A stretch of 64,000 bases of DNA, taken from NCBI GenBank assembly GCA_031769625.1, contig JAUIMM010001247.1, positions 372,501-436,500 on the forward strand. The letters are read 5' to 3'. Every line of letters begins with the position of its first letter. Position 1 is the stretch's first letter. The notes beneath the pieces are model-generated. The model was given only the letters and a program-made list of their open reading frames with translations, did no database searches and was not told where the DNA came from. Made by a program: the position numbers and the translations under genes. Origin of the DNA: Taudactylus pleione (Eukaryota > Chordata > Amphibia > Anura > Myobatrachidae). Of the stretch, positions 1 to 11,880 are shown piece by piece.

Positions 1-3000
1 ACACTGCTCCCCAACATGTGCTGACCTCACAATACACGTCTATTACACACTATACAGACACAGGAGGCTACACTGCTACCCAACATGTGCTGACCTCACA
101 ATACACGTCTATTACACAGTATACAGACATAGGAGGCTACACTGCTCCCCAACATGTGCTGACCTCACAATACACGTCTATTACACACTATACAGACATA
201 GGAGGCTACACTGCTCCCCAACATGTGCTGACCTCACAATACACGTCTATTACACACTATACAGACACAGGAGGCTACACTGCTCCCCAACATGTGCTGA
301 CCTCACAATACACGTCTATTACACACTATACAGACACAGGAGGCTACACTGCTACCCAACATGTGCTGACCTCACAATACACGTCTATTACACACTATAC
401 AGACATAGGATGCTACACTGCTCCCCAACATGTGCTGACCTCACAATACACGTCTATTACACACTATACAGACATAGGATGCTACACTGCTCCCCAACAT
501 GTGCTGACCTCACAATACACGTCTATTACACACTATACAGACATAGGAGGCTACACTGCTCCCCAACATGTGCTGACCTCACAATACACGTCTATTACAC
601 ACTATACAGACACAGGAGGCTACACTGCTCCCCAACATGTGCTGACCTCACAATACACGTCTATTACACACTATACAGACACAGGAGGCTACACTGCTAC
701 CCAACATGTGCTGACCTCACAATACACGTCTATTACACACTATACAGACATAGGATGCTACACTGCTCCCCAACATGTGCTGACCTCACAATACACGTCT
801 ATTACACACTATACAGACACAGGAGGCTACACTGCTCCCCAACATGTGCTGACCTCACAATACACGTCTATTACACACTATACAGACACAGGAGGCTACA
901 CTGCTCCCCAACATGTGCTGACCTCACAATACATGTCTATTACACACTATACTGACACAGAAGGCTACACTGCTCCCCAACATGTGCTGACCTCACAATA
1001 CACGTCTATTACACACTATACGGACACAGAAGGCTACACTGCTCCCCAACATGTGCTGACCTCACAATACACGTCTATTACACACTATACGGACACAGGA
1101 GGCTACACTGCTCCCCAACATGTGCTGACCTCACAATACATGTCTATTACACACTATACAGACACAGGAGGCTACACTGCTCCCCAACATGTGCTGACCT
1201 CACAATACATGTCTATTACACACTATACAGACACAGGATACTACACTGCTCCCCAGCATGTGCTGACCTCACAGTACACGTCTATTACACACTATACAGA
1301 CACAGGATGCTACACTGCTCCCCAGCATGTGCTGACCTCACAGTACACGTCTATTACACACTATACAGACACAGGAGGCTACACTGCTCCCCAGCATGTG
1401 CTGACCTCACAGTACACGTCTATTACACACTATACAGACACAGGAGGCTACACTGCTCCCCAACATGTGCTGACCTCACAATACATGTCTATTACACACT
1501 ATACAGACACAGGATACTACACTGCTCTCCAGCATGTGCTGACCTCACAGTACACGTCTATTACACACTATACAGACACAGGAGGCTACACTGCTCCCCA
1601 ACATGTGCTGACCTCACAATACACGTCTATTACACACTATACTGACATAGGAACATAGGAGGCTACACTGCTCCCCAACATGTGCTGACCTCACAATACA
1701 CGTCTATTACACACTATACAGACATAGGAGGCTACACTGCTCCCCAACATGTGCTGACCTCACAATACACGTCTATTACACACTATACAGACACAGGAGG
1801 CTACACAGCTCCCCAACATGTGCTGACCTCACAATACACGTCTATTACACACTATACAGACACAGGAGGCTACACTGCTACCCAACATGTGCTGACCTCA
1901 CAATACACGTCTATTACACACTATACAGACATAGGATGCTACACTGCTCCCCAACATGTGCTGACCTCACAATACACGTCTATTAAACACTATACAGACA
2001 TAGGATGCTACACTGCTCCCCAACATGTGCTGACCTCACAATACACGTCTATTACACACTATACAGACATAGGAGGCTACACTGCTCCCCAACATGTGCT
2101 GACCTCACAATACACGTCTATTACACACTATACAGACACAGGAGGCTACACTGCTACCCAACATGTGCTGACCTCACAATACACGTCTATTACACACCAT
2201 ACAGACATAGGATGCTACACTGCTCCCCAACATGTGCTGACCTCACAATACACGTCTATTACACACTATACAGACATAGGATGCTACACTGCTCCCCAAC
2301 ATGTGCTGACCTCACAATACACGTCTATTACACACTATACAGACATAGGAGGCTACACTGCTCCCCAACATGTGCTGACCTCACAATACACGTCTATTAC
2401 ACACTATACAGACACAGGAGGCTACACTGCTCCCCAACATGTGCTGACCTCACAATACACATCTATTACACACTATACAGACACAGGAGGCTACACTGCT
2501 ACCCAACATGTGCTGACCTCACAATACACGTCTATTACACACTATACAGACATAGGATGCTACACTGCTCCCCAACATGTGCTGACCTCACAATACACGT
2601 CTATTACACACTATACAGACACAGGAGGCTACACTGCTCCCCAACATGTGCTGACCTCACAATACACGTCTATTACACACTATACAGACACAGGAGGCTA
2701 CACTGCTACCCAACATGTGCTGACCTCACAATACACGTCTATTACACACCATACAGACATAGGATGCTACACTGCTCCCCAACATGTGCTGACCTCACAA
2801 TACACGTCTATTACACACTATACAGACATAGGATGCTACACTGCTCCCCAACATGTGCTGACCTCACAATACACGTCTATTACACACTATACAGACATAG
2901 GAGGCTACACTGCTCCCCAACATGTGCTGACCTCACAATACACGTCTATTACACACTATACAGACACAGGAGGCTACACTGCTCCCCAACATGTGCTGAC

Positions 3001-3571
3001 CTCACAATACACGTCTATTACACACTATACAGACACAGGAGGCTACACTGCTACCCAACATGTGCTGACCTCACAATACACGTCTATTACACACTATACA
3101 GACATAGGATGCTACACTGCTCCCCAACATGTGCTGACCTCACAATACACGTCTATTACACACTATACAGACATAGGATGCTACACTGCTCCCCAACATG
3201 TGCTGACCTCACAATACACGTCTATTACACACTATACAGACATAGGATGCTACACTGCTCCCCAACATGTGCTGACCTCACAATACACGTCTATTACACA
3301 CTATACAGACACAGGAGGCTACACTGCTACCCAACATGTGCTGACCTCACAATACACGTCTATTACACACTATACAGACATAGGATGCTACACTGCTCCC
3401 CAACATGTGCTGACCTCACAATACACGTCTATTACACACTATACAGACATAGGATGCTACACTGCTCCCCAACATGTGCTGACCTCACAATACACGTCTA
3501 TTACACACTATACAGACATAGGATGCTACACTGCTCCCCAACATGTGCTGACCTCACAATACACTTCTACA
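1..3571. repeat. 69-bp tandem array (about 51 copies)
   Basis: Direct reading shows a 69-bp unit repeated head to tail from the window edge, so the array starts outside. Each unit carries ACATGTGCTGACCTCACA and a CACGTC hexamer. Variants (GACATA/GACACA, GGAGGC/GGATGC, GCTCCC/GCTACC) recur in an ordered five-unit pattern of 345 bp. An 8-bp duplication (AACATAGG) near 1645-1655 makes one 77-bp unit. Units at about 905-1640 form a more diverged block (CATGTC, CAGCATG, CAGTACAC variants). Because 69 is divisible by three, long reading frames stay open; they have periodic peptide content only and are not treated as genes. Satellite or minisatellite; no family name recognised. Confidence 0.97.
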
Positions 3572-4742
3572 GCACAGTGCAGCATGATGTTACCACACCT
3601 CCCAAATATAACTCTGCACATGTTACCTCAGCCCCCCCTGCAGTGCAGCATGATGTTACCATACCTCCCAAATATAACTCTGCACATGTTACCTCAGCCC
3701 CCCCTGCAGTGCAGCATGTTGTTACCATACCTCCCAAATATAACTCTGCACATGTTACCTCAGCCCCCCCTGCAGTGCAGCATGTTGTTACCATACCTCC
3801 CAAATATAACTCTGCACATGTTACCTCAGCCCCCCCTGCAGTGCAGCATGATGTTACCATACCTCCCAACTATAACTCTCCTCACATGTTACCTCAGCCC
3901 CCCCTGCAGTGCAGCATGATGTTACCACACCTCCCAAATATAACTCTCTGCACGTTACCTCAGCCCCCCCTGCAGTGCAGCATGTTGTTACCACACCTCC
4001 CAAATATAACTCTCCTCACATGTTACCTCAGCCCCCCCTGCAGTGCAGCATGATGTTACCACACCTCCCAAATATAACTCGGCACATTTTACCTCAGCCC
4101 CCCCTGCAGTGCAGCATGATGTTACCATACCTCCCAACTATAACCCTCTGCACATGTTACCTCAGCCCCCCCTGCAGTGCAGCATGTTGTTACCACACCT
4201 CCCAACTATAACTCTCTGCACATGTTACCTCAGCCCCCCCTGCAGTGCAGCATGATGTTACCATACCTCCCAACTATAACCCTCTGCACATGTTACCTCA
4301 GCCCCTCCTGCAGTGCAGCATGATGTTACCACACCTCCCAAATATAACTCTCTGCACACGTTACCTCAGCCCCCCCTGCAGTGCAGCATGTTACCACACC
4401 TCCCAAATATAACCCTCTGCACATGTTACCTCAGCCCCCCCTGCAGTGCAGCATGTTACCACACCTCCCAAATATAACCCTCTGCACATGTTACCTCAGC
4501 CCCCCCTGCAGTGCAGCATGATGTTACCACACCTCCCAACTATAACTCTCTGCACATGTTACCTCAGCCCCCCCTGCAGTGCAGCATGATGTTACCACAC
4601 CTCCCAAATATAACTCTCTGCACGTTACCTCAGCCCCCCCTGCAGTGCAGCATGATGTTACCACACCTCCCAAATATAACTCTGCACATGTTACCTCAGC
4701 CCCCCCTGCAGTGCAGCATGATGTTACCACACCTCCCAACAT
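3572..4742. repeat. 66-bp tandem array (about 17-18 copies)
   Basis: Immediately after the last 69-bp unit a second array begins with a unit of 66 bp (variants 60-68 bp). It is built on CCTCAGCCCCCCCTGCAGTG followed by GCAGCATGATGTTACC and CACCTCCCAAATATAAC. Length variation comes from CTCTGCAC/CTCTCTGCAC, CTCCTCACATG and loss of GATG. CTGCAG recurs in nearly every unit. The last copy breaks at CACCTCCCAACATTCTAG. Open frames on both strands follow from the repeat period and are not annotated as genes. Confidence 0.95.
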
Positions 4743-5664
4743 TCTAGTAAGCCAAGTAGGGACTTCTCAGAAGAACATGGCCTGGTGTTCGCTAGGCGAC
4801 ACCTCCTGGTGTATGTCATTTTGTAGGCGTGGCCACATGCATGTGCCTGACACCCATTCACCGCCGCTCTGCAGTTAGAGCTGCGGTGACAGTGTCACCG
4901 CGAAGCTCACGACCCCCTGCAGCTCCTAGGTTGGACAACGTTAGGCGACATTCCCTATACAGGGTGAGCGTTAATAGAACTCTATGGAGAGAGATAAAAG
5001 CCTGATCTGTGTGTCATTAGAATAACACACTTGTCCATCCCTGGGCGTCATGACACGGCCGTGGTATTACTAGTCCCTGAGCCACCTTCTGCCATGACGC
5101 CCACAGGCTTCAGCTCCTAATGCAGCATCCAGTAATTCCTCTCTCACCAGCAGAACCCCATGCCCCAACGCATAGAACTAGCTACGGACGCAGTGCCAGG
5201 ACACTGCCTTTCCTAACCTAGGGCATTCCTCACGTGAAAAGAGAAGGTCTAAGCGTCAAGGCTTCACCACCTCATATTTCTACAGTAGCTATGTGGTCCA
5301 ATCACGGCGAACACAGAGATTACATAACGTGCAGCAAACAAGTTATACGCTGCTGACTACATGACCAACATATCACCACCAGCAGCTCCGCAGCTGCACC
5401 TTCCAGCCCCCAGGGCCTAAGGGTGAAGAGAGAATATAAACCACATGCAGACTATTCGGTAATGTGCGATATCTACTAGGAAATGGAGCAGACAATAGAT
5501 ACAAATATAAAGAAACGTGATGGAGCTCATCCGATATCCCAAATGATCCCCACTGGACAGCACCAATAAGACAATTCACATAGGTGGGAAATTAATGGCG
5601 TGCAATGCCCGTAGCTCCAGTCTAAAGTGACTGGGGCGGGAGCTGCGGCAATAGTGTAATTCTA
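4743..5664. other. no gene recognised
   Basis: Non-tandem sequence with no ORF that looks coding, no RNA gene and no element ends that I can define. The short open frames (for example 5373-5579 on the minus strand) have no recognisable domain. Confidence 0.5.
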
Positions 5665-5975
5665 CTTAGACACGATTCAATTCAGCGCTGTTAGGGCGAC
5701 TAAATGATTTCTCATCGCACCATCCCGAGCGTGCAACGAGAAATTAGACTAAAGTGTCGGCCGCGAGTCTGTTTTCCGGCTTAGCGCGGTGCTAACAGCC
5801 TCCCAGCCGGCACTTTAGTTGGTGAATGCAGATTCTCGCGACTAAACACGCTGCTATTATCGTGAAAACTGGCATTCTCCGACTTAAGTCCGAGTAGTCG
5901 GACTAAACTGGGAGGTGAATTGAGCCAACTTCCTCGCACTATTCAACTCACTTAATTGAATCGACCCCATAAAAG
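5665..5975. mobile_element. MITE-like element with GATTCAATT ends (tentative)
   Basis: Left end near 5673 reads CGATTCAATTCAGCG and the right end near 5955-5968 reads CACTTAATTGAATCGACCCC, an inverted match around CGATTCAATT. The interior is rich in CGACTAAA/TTTAGTCG-type inverted pieces. No coding capacity. Boundaries and target duplication are uncertain. Related GATTCAATT-like and CAGCGCT sequences recur at about 6650-6900, perhaps a second decayed copy. Confidence 0.45.
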
Positions 5976-6088
5976 TAATGTAAAAAAAACGTAAGAATCA
6001 CATGTACAATAAAACAAACTCAGCGCTTATCTGAATGATCTGGCGGAGCATCGACTGAGGAAACCAACGCGTTTCACCATGACGCTAT

Positions 6089-6199
6089 GGGGTAAATGTA
6101 ATAGGCTCCGGCCTATTATTACCTACTAAAAGACCGATACTCTAAGACATCAGACAGTCTTGCCCAGGATTTGCCGTTGTCTATGAACATTTACCCCTA
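6089..6199. mobile_element. short MITE with GGGGTAAATG inverted ends
   Basis: The left end GGGGTAAATG (about 6090-6099) is matched by its reverse complement CATTTACCCC at about 6188-6197, giving a non-coding element of about 110 bp. The surrounding 5976-7104 otherwise shows no gene. AACCAACGCGTTTCACC at about 6063 resembles a motif found again at 19839 and 35740. Confidence 0.5.
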
Positions 6200-7104
6200 C
6201 AATGCCGCTGATACATTTGTAATGCGGATGTGAGAAGACATTTTTGATTGATGTGTTGCTTTAAAAACGAACAGCTAAATTAGTATTATAGTATTTGATG
6301 AAACAAAATATAAACACATTGACAAACTATTGGCTCTGAAATGATACGAGTCCGCTCCACGATAACGGATAACCTGGAGCTTAGAGTGGTTTCCATACAG
6401 TAATGACAGCTCCGCATCTATTCAGGTCATTAGGCGATCTGTGGCTGATGGTGAAAATACGCATGGACAAGCGTCAGAGGGCATTATTAATACACTTTCT
6501 GGGGTTTGCCCCAATTGTGTGGCAGTTAAAGGGCATCTATGAGAATACAATTCATTAAAAGCTTCAAAACTATTTTTTTAGTATACACAATAAGATAAAA
6601 AAAAATGAAGAAACACAATTTGCCCAGAGCTAATCAATTGCCAGCGCTGTAAACCAGCGACTAGACGATTTCTGCTAGCACTCTCCTAAATCTGACTAAT
6701 CTAGTGCGGGCGATGCTGGTTGCGGGCTCATCACAAGCACTAATAGTATTGCGCCTGGCACTGAAGTCGGAAAATAACGTTTACTGCAACTAGACCCCTG
6801 GCATTAGGAGCAATAACCTGCATCTCCTGATTTAAGTGCCGGGCGCTATGCGGACAGTGGTATAGCAACAGGCATTCAATCCCAGCGCTAATCAACATCA
6901 CATTCATTGAGTTCCCCCTTTGTGTGGCTACAGCGAGATGAGCGTTTGTGTAGGTGATGAGAGTGCTGCTCCATTTAAATGTTCATTAATGCCAGGAAGA
7001 TATGTACTATCCAATGTAGTCCCTATGAGTAGTTTTACATTTAATTCTCCTCATATATTTTATTTTTATATACGGTACTTTTACATCTGTTATTAGGTCT
7101 TATA
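6200..7104. other. no gene recognised
   Basis: AT-rich intergenic sequence. It contains poly-A/T runs and GATTCAATT/CAGCGCT-like fragments around 6650-6900, which may be decayed MITE sequence. Nothing codes. Confidence 0.5.
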
Positions 7105-8697
7105 CAGTACCAGTCAAAAGTGTGGACACACCTTCTCATTCAATGGTTTTTGTTTATGTAAATTATTTTCAACATATTAGGTTAATACTGAAGACATGAA
7201 AACTATGACAGATCACATATGGAATTATGTTGTAAACAAAAAGTGTTAAACAAATCAAAATATGTTTTGTATTTTAGATTCCTCAAAGTAGCCCCCTTTT
7301 GCTTGGATGACGGCTTTGCACACTCTTGCCATTCTCTCATCCAGCTTCTCCTGGAATGGTGTTGAAGTAACAGGTGTTGCCTTGTCAGGAGTCCATCTGT
7401 GGAATTACTTGCCTTCTTAATGTGTTTGAGACCATCAGTTGTGTTGTGCAGAAGTAGGGTTAGTACACAGTGGACACCACTATTTGACTACTTTTGTAAT
7501 CCATATTATGGCACCAACCAATCAACTCAGTAAAGAGAAACGACAGTCCATCATTACTTAGACATGAAGGTCAATCTATACGGAAAATTTCAAGAACTTT
7601 GATGGTTTTTGTAACTGCACTTGAGGATACATTCAAACGCTATGATGAAACTGGCTCTCATGAGGACCATCCCAGGAAAGGAAGACCAAGAGTTACCTCT
7701 GCTGCAGAGAATAAGTTCATTAGAGTTACCAGCCTCAGAAACCGCTACTTAACAGGAACTCAGATTAGACATCACATAAAGTCTTCACAGAGTTCAAGTA
7801 GCAGACAAATCTCAACATCAACTGTTCAGAGGAGACTGCGTGAATCAGGACTTCATGGTCGTATTGCTGCGAAGAAGCCACTACTGAGGATGGACAACAA
7901 GAAGAAGAGAATTGTTTGGGCCAATAAACACAAGGAATGGACATTAGACCAGTGGAAATCTGTACTTTGGTCTGATGAGTTCAAATTTGAGATTTTTGGT
8001 TCCAACCGCCGTGTCTTTGTGAGACGCAGAGAAGGTGAGCGGATGGTTTCTGCATGTGTGGTTCCCACTGTGAAGCATGGAGGAGGTGGTGTGATGGTGG
8101 CTTTGCTGGTGACACTGTTGGTGATTTATTCAAAATTCAAGGTACACTTAACCAGCATGGTTACCACTGCATTCTGCAGCACCATGCCATCCCATCTGGT
8201 TTGCGCTTACTGGGACCATCATTTGCTTTTCAACAAGACAATGACCCCAAACACACCTCCAGGCTATGTAAGAGCTACGTGACCAGGAAGGAAAGTGATT
8301 GAGTGCTGCGTCAGATGACCTGGCCTCCACAATCACCCGACCTAAACCCAATTGAGCTGGTTTGGGATGAGTTGGACGGCAGAGTAAAGGAAAAGCAGCC
8401 AACAAGTGCTCAGCACCTCTGGGAACCCCTTCAAGACTGTTGGAAAACCATTCCAGGAGACTACCTCATGGTGCTGACTGAGAGAATGCCAAGAGTGTGC
8501 AAAGCTGTCATCCAAGCAAAAGGGGGCTACTCTGAGGAATCTAAAATATAAAACATATTTTGATTTGTTTACAACATAATTCCATATGTGATCTTTCACA
8601 GTTTTGATGTCTTCAGTATTAATCTACTATGTTGAAAATAATTCAAATAAACAAAAACTATTGAATGAAAGGTGTCCAAACTTTTGACTGGTATGGG
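7105..8697 (+). mobile_element. Tc1/mariner DNA transposon, DD38E (Intruder-like)
   Basis: The left terminal repeat starts CAGTACCAGTCAAAAGT after a TA (7103-7104). The right end reads CTTTTGACTGGTATGG and is followed by a TA at 8698-8699, as expected for the TA target of this superfamily. The inverted homology continues inward (TCAATGGTTTTTG against its complement near 8650, CATATGGAATTATGTTGTAAAC against its complement near 8570-8595). The 1,593-bp length is normal for a complete Tc1-like element. The single transposase gene inside is broken, so this copy is non-autonomous. The spacing between the second and third catalytic residues is 38, which marks the DD38E group rather than classic DD34E Tc1. 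Confidence 0.95.
7508..8551 (+). pseudogene. broken Tc1/mariner transposase
   Basis: A transposase would bind the terminal repeats and cut and paste the element. The candidate start ATG at 7508 opens 17 codons (MAPTNQLSKEKRQSIIT) then hits TAG at 7559. The helix-turn-helix/paired-like part continues in another frame from 7599. The first catalytic Asp is in the SDE motif (GAT at 7974-7976), the second in QQDNDPKHTS (GAC at 8237-8239) and the Glu in PDLNPIE (GAG at 8354-8356). A frame change near 8090-8100 shifts the rest into the frame open from 8054. A TGA at 8300-8302 interrupts that frame between the second Asp and the Glu. At least three lesions are therefore visible, although all three catalytic codons survive. 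Family identification is firm; which lesions came first cannot be told. Confidence 0.93.
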
Positions 8698-8755
8698 TAG
8701 ACTGGCAAGAATATCAGGCAAGATCTAAACTCCCTTCTGCTGACCTGTCCCATTT

Positions 8756-8885
8756 GGGGACAGCACATCCGCTGATTGGGGACAGCACATCCGCTGATTG
8801 GGGACAGCACATCCGCTGATTGGGGACAGCACATCCGCTGATTGGGGACAGCACATCCGCTGATTGGGGACAGCACATCCGCTGA
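8756..8885. repeat. 22-bp minisatellite (about 5.9 copies)
   Basis: The unit GGGGACAGCACATCCGCTGA plus TT is repeated without visible interruption and the last copy ends at CCGCTGAAAG. The copies are identical by eye, suggesting recent expansion. Confidence 0.95.
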
Positions 8886-9992
8886 AAGTGATGTGGTAAT
8901 TCTGGAGAGTCTGCACAAGCAGCAGGAAGTCGTATTATTGTGGAAACCATAGTGCAGAGCTTTCACCCTGACTGATGTGCACTAGAGGTGACCAAACCAT
9001 GCAGTGATGCAGGGTGATCCTGGAGAGAACAACAGTGCACCTTGTACTTACACATTGCCCCAAACCTGGTGGAAGCGGGTGGGCAGCCTGCAGCCTTGTG
9101 TCAGGTGGGAGTACAGTTTAGGAAGACAAATAACCTGTTGTTATACCAGTACTAGTAGTAGCCACTGGCAGGATGGTAGTCCCTGGAGCTGTAGGCATAG
9201 AGGGGGTTCGGCACTACATAGGCATAGAGGAAGTACTGCACCTCCTAGCCATCTATTACTCCTGGGATAAGAAAACACTTTACTACCCTCCACTGACAAG
9301 ACCCCCACCGCCCCACTCCAGTAACCAACATGGAGGACATGGTGGAATCTCACATGAAGCGTCCTCTTGTGCATGATGCCCAAACAACTGCCAGTAGAGC
9401 ATTGCACGCCAGCCTAGAACCATCCCACTACACCATACAGGCTCTCTCCTGTCCCCTTGCTGAGCTCCTGTGGGAAATGTCCTAGAAAACATGGCTAGTG
9501 GTTGATGAGCAGTGATTCCAATGTAATAATGCTCTGCTCACAAAAAGACACGTAATCAACATTCTTTAAACAAGACTCATGAAAACCCCCATCCGTATTC
9601 AACTACTACTTTATAAATGACCTAGCACTTAGTAGGGGGCGAGTCGCCCCCTACTAACTATGAGAAACACATTAAATAAAACATGGCTGTGAAATCGGTG
9701 CACACACCATTCTCCTTTGCGGACGGAGTGCGACAGTGACGGGAGAACAGGACGAAGGCGGAGAGCTTGGTCTTCTCTGAATGACAGGTCCCAGCAGAAG
9801 TGACAATAGGAGATGGGTTGCGAAGGATTATTATATACAATACATTGTGACAACCAGTGTTACAGCGGGCAATGGTCTGGTGACTTCCTGCTTTCATGGC
9901 AGCCAGTGCCGGCAGTCAGAAAGGGGCCGGGGAAAAAGTTATCGGGCCAGATGTGCAGCACATAGAGGTAACACTATTGATAGTAGTCAGGG
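8886..9992. other. no gene recognised; contains a GC palindrome
   Basis: Short open frames only (up to 108 codons, no domain). At 9629-9657 there is a perfect 14-bp-arm palindrome around one central base, with arms TTAGTAGGGGGCGA. An AATAAA occurs at about 9673 on the plus strand. I found no AATAAA or ATTAAA on the minus strand just beyond the BED-finger ORF. Confidence 0.5.
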
Positions 9993-10925
9993 TCAATGTG
10001 GGGCAGAAGAGGGTGACAAAGAGCCAGAAGGAAGTGCAGAAAAGGGGCCCAGACCACCAATGCGCACGTCCCTGGCCGCCCCACGCTTCAAGCGGTTGAA
10101 CATGTGAGGATGCTTAGTGGAGAAATGAGTCTCCAGAGCAAGGTCCCGCACATTCTGGCTCCTCTCCCCTGACAGCACCAGGGCATGGCACACCTCACAG
10201 AACATGTGCACGCTGCCGAGTAGACGGTCTCGCAGTGCTTGGCGGTATGTGGAGCACCTGGAGCCACTCTGCTGACTCTGCTGGCTGGGATTTGGATGGC
10301 ACGGTTGTGAGGAAGGACGAGGGGTGATCGGAGGGTCAGAGGCAGTAGCAGAAGTGGTAGCTGGTTGCTTAGGCCCACGTCCACCTTCCTCTGAGGAGGA
10401 GGAAGCAGCCTGTCTTTTCACAGGGACACGGGAGGATAGGATCCCGCCACTGCTGCATTCCCAGGTAGTAGCAACTATCGTGCTGGGTCCACAATACCCG
10501 GAAGCTGCGGCTTGTTCGTACACCTCTTGCCGAGTCATGTTATGGCGCCTCTCAAGGTGAGTAAAGAGGCAGGTGGTCCCCACCTTGCCTGGGTTAGTTC
10601 CCCGTCGCACTTGGGCTTGGCAGAGGATGCAGGTCACCACAAGCTCACGCTGCAGGTTGGAAGACCCACCTGGAACCCCGAAGAAAAACCAGGCAGGCGA
10701 TCCAAACGCACACGGGGCAGGGGTCACTCGATCCCTGTCTACCGTTACAATTGCGAGGGATTGACCGTCATAAGCAGGATGGTTTCCACCTTGGCCAGAG
10801 CATGCCACGGACATAGAAGCTGCAGTGTGCATGGTGACCTGGGTTGCTTGGGGAATGCCGGCAGTGGTGTCAGCATATCCATCCGTCAGGTCTTCTTCCT
10901 TCACCTCACAGATAAGCAGGGACAT
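9993..10925 (-). CDS. double BED-type zinc-finger protein (putative, 310 aa)
   Basis: An uninterrupted 310-codon ORF. Two zinc-binding modules are visible. The first has C99-x2-C102 and H123-x4-H128, preceded by the aromatic SPAWFFF that BED fingers carry. The second has C243-x2-C246 and H267-x4-H272. Between them is a low-complexity Ser/Pro/Gln/Thr linker (about 165-225). BED fingers are DNA-binding domains of hAT transposases and of host proteins derived from them (ZBED family). No transposase catalytic or hAT dimerisation region is seen, so this is either a host ZBED-like exon or a stand-alone relic. The Met at 10925 has G at -3, and an in-frame stop lies about 17 codons upstream. A strong 3' splice-site sequence (CTTTTCTTTCAG read on the minus strand, plus coordinates about 11051-11062) lies about 125 nt upstream, so an upstream non-coding exon is possible. 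Alternative: an unspliced fragment of a longer gene. Confidence 0.6.
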   Translation of the reverse strand: MSLLICEVKEEDLTDGYADTTAGIPQATQVTMHTAASMSVACSGQGGNHPAYDGQSLAIVTVDRDRVTPAPCAFGSPAWFFFGVPGGSSNLQRELVVTCILCQAQVRRGTNPGKVGTTCLFTHLERRHNMTRQEVYEQAAASGYCGPSTIVATTWECSSGGILSSRVPVKRQAASSSSEEGGRGPKQPATTSATASDPPITPRPSSQPCHPNPSQQSQQSGSRCSTYRQALRDRLLGSVHMFCEVCHALVLSGERSQNVRDLALETHFSTKHPHMFNRLKRGAARDVRIGGLGPFSALPSGSLSPSSAPH

Positions 10926-11880
10926 AGCAACGGTGCAGCTAACAGGACGGCACTCTGGTCACTCCCACCGCTGGCTCCTCCCTCACAAACGCCACAAAGC
11001 TGATGGATCGCCCGCTAGCATTGGGTCTGAGACAGCAGCAGCTTTTCCCCCTGAAAGAAAAGCAGAAACAGCTTCAGTATTTCTCATTGCCTCAAAACCT
11101 GTGCCCCCTTACTAGAGACCATGGGGGAGATTCATCAAGCCACCTAAAGAGAGTGAAGTTACCAACAGCAACCAAGCAGCTTCTACCTATCATCGTATGG
11201 GACGCACTTGATAAATGCTACCCTTAAGCCGATTGGTTGCTATGGGCACCTTTCACCACTCTGTAGAAGGCTTCCCACAACGGGAGCTTGACTCCCACTG
11301 CACCCATTCCAAAATTAGGCTACGCCTTCTGATCTGCAGCACCAGAGTAACTGCCCGTCCTTTCCTATTCCCGACATCCACATCACAGATACAACTTGTC
11401 CTGGGCGACCACAAATCTCGTTGCTTCGAAAATTCCCATTTACCAAAATTTCCAAAGTAACCAGATAATGACCGGTACACTGAATTATAATTTTGGTCAT
11501 CTAAACCACATCATCAAGTCACACATTACAGAATTCTATGTATCAAACCAATGTAAGCCACCCTCCCAAATGGTACTCCTATTTTCCAATAATTTTAGGG
11601 AACATAAATTATTTAGAACTTCAAATACTTGTTATATAGTGAAACATCATCATTTAGGTCACCTGGCATATTGCTTGGCTTGTAAAGGAATCATTGTCCT
11701 AATGTTACTTATACTCCAACGGATAAAATGGAAACTGAGAATCGCAACTGCCCTAAAGGACGCAAAGTAACGGTCCATACAAAATAGCAGTATCTCTCGT
11801 TACAAAGTATTAACCAACTGCGCATATGATAATGGGGAGCAAGTGCCATCAGAACTTGAACAATCAGGAGCCCGCCCCAC
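10926..11880. other. upstream region of the BED ORF; dispersed repeat fragments
   Basis: No further coding exon recognised. Around 11120-11280 the phrases GAGATTCATCAAG, ACTTGATAAATGCT and GCCGATTGGTTGCTATGGGC look like a MITE fragment of the ATTTATCAAG type; ends not defined. The rest (11281-11880) is anonymous. Confidence 0.4.

Noticed and set aside
1..3571. CRISPR array
   Set aside because: Units are contiguous and lack unique spacers; the context is eukaryotic.
18..3919. Long ORFs (546, 745 and 682 codons) with 23-residue repeats
   Set aside because: They exist because the 69-bp and 66-bp units are multiples of three. The peptides are periodic in several frames at once and show no signal peptide, domain or gene structure.
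8658..8966. Minus-strand ORF with repeated SADVLSPI-type peptide
   Set aside because: Product of the 22-bp minisatellite (three units are 66 bp, a multiple of three).
9141..9407. Overlapping short ORFs on both strands around 9-9.9 kb
   Set aside because: No domain, no consistent frame, and none supported by start context.
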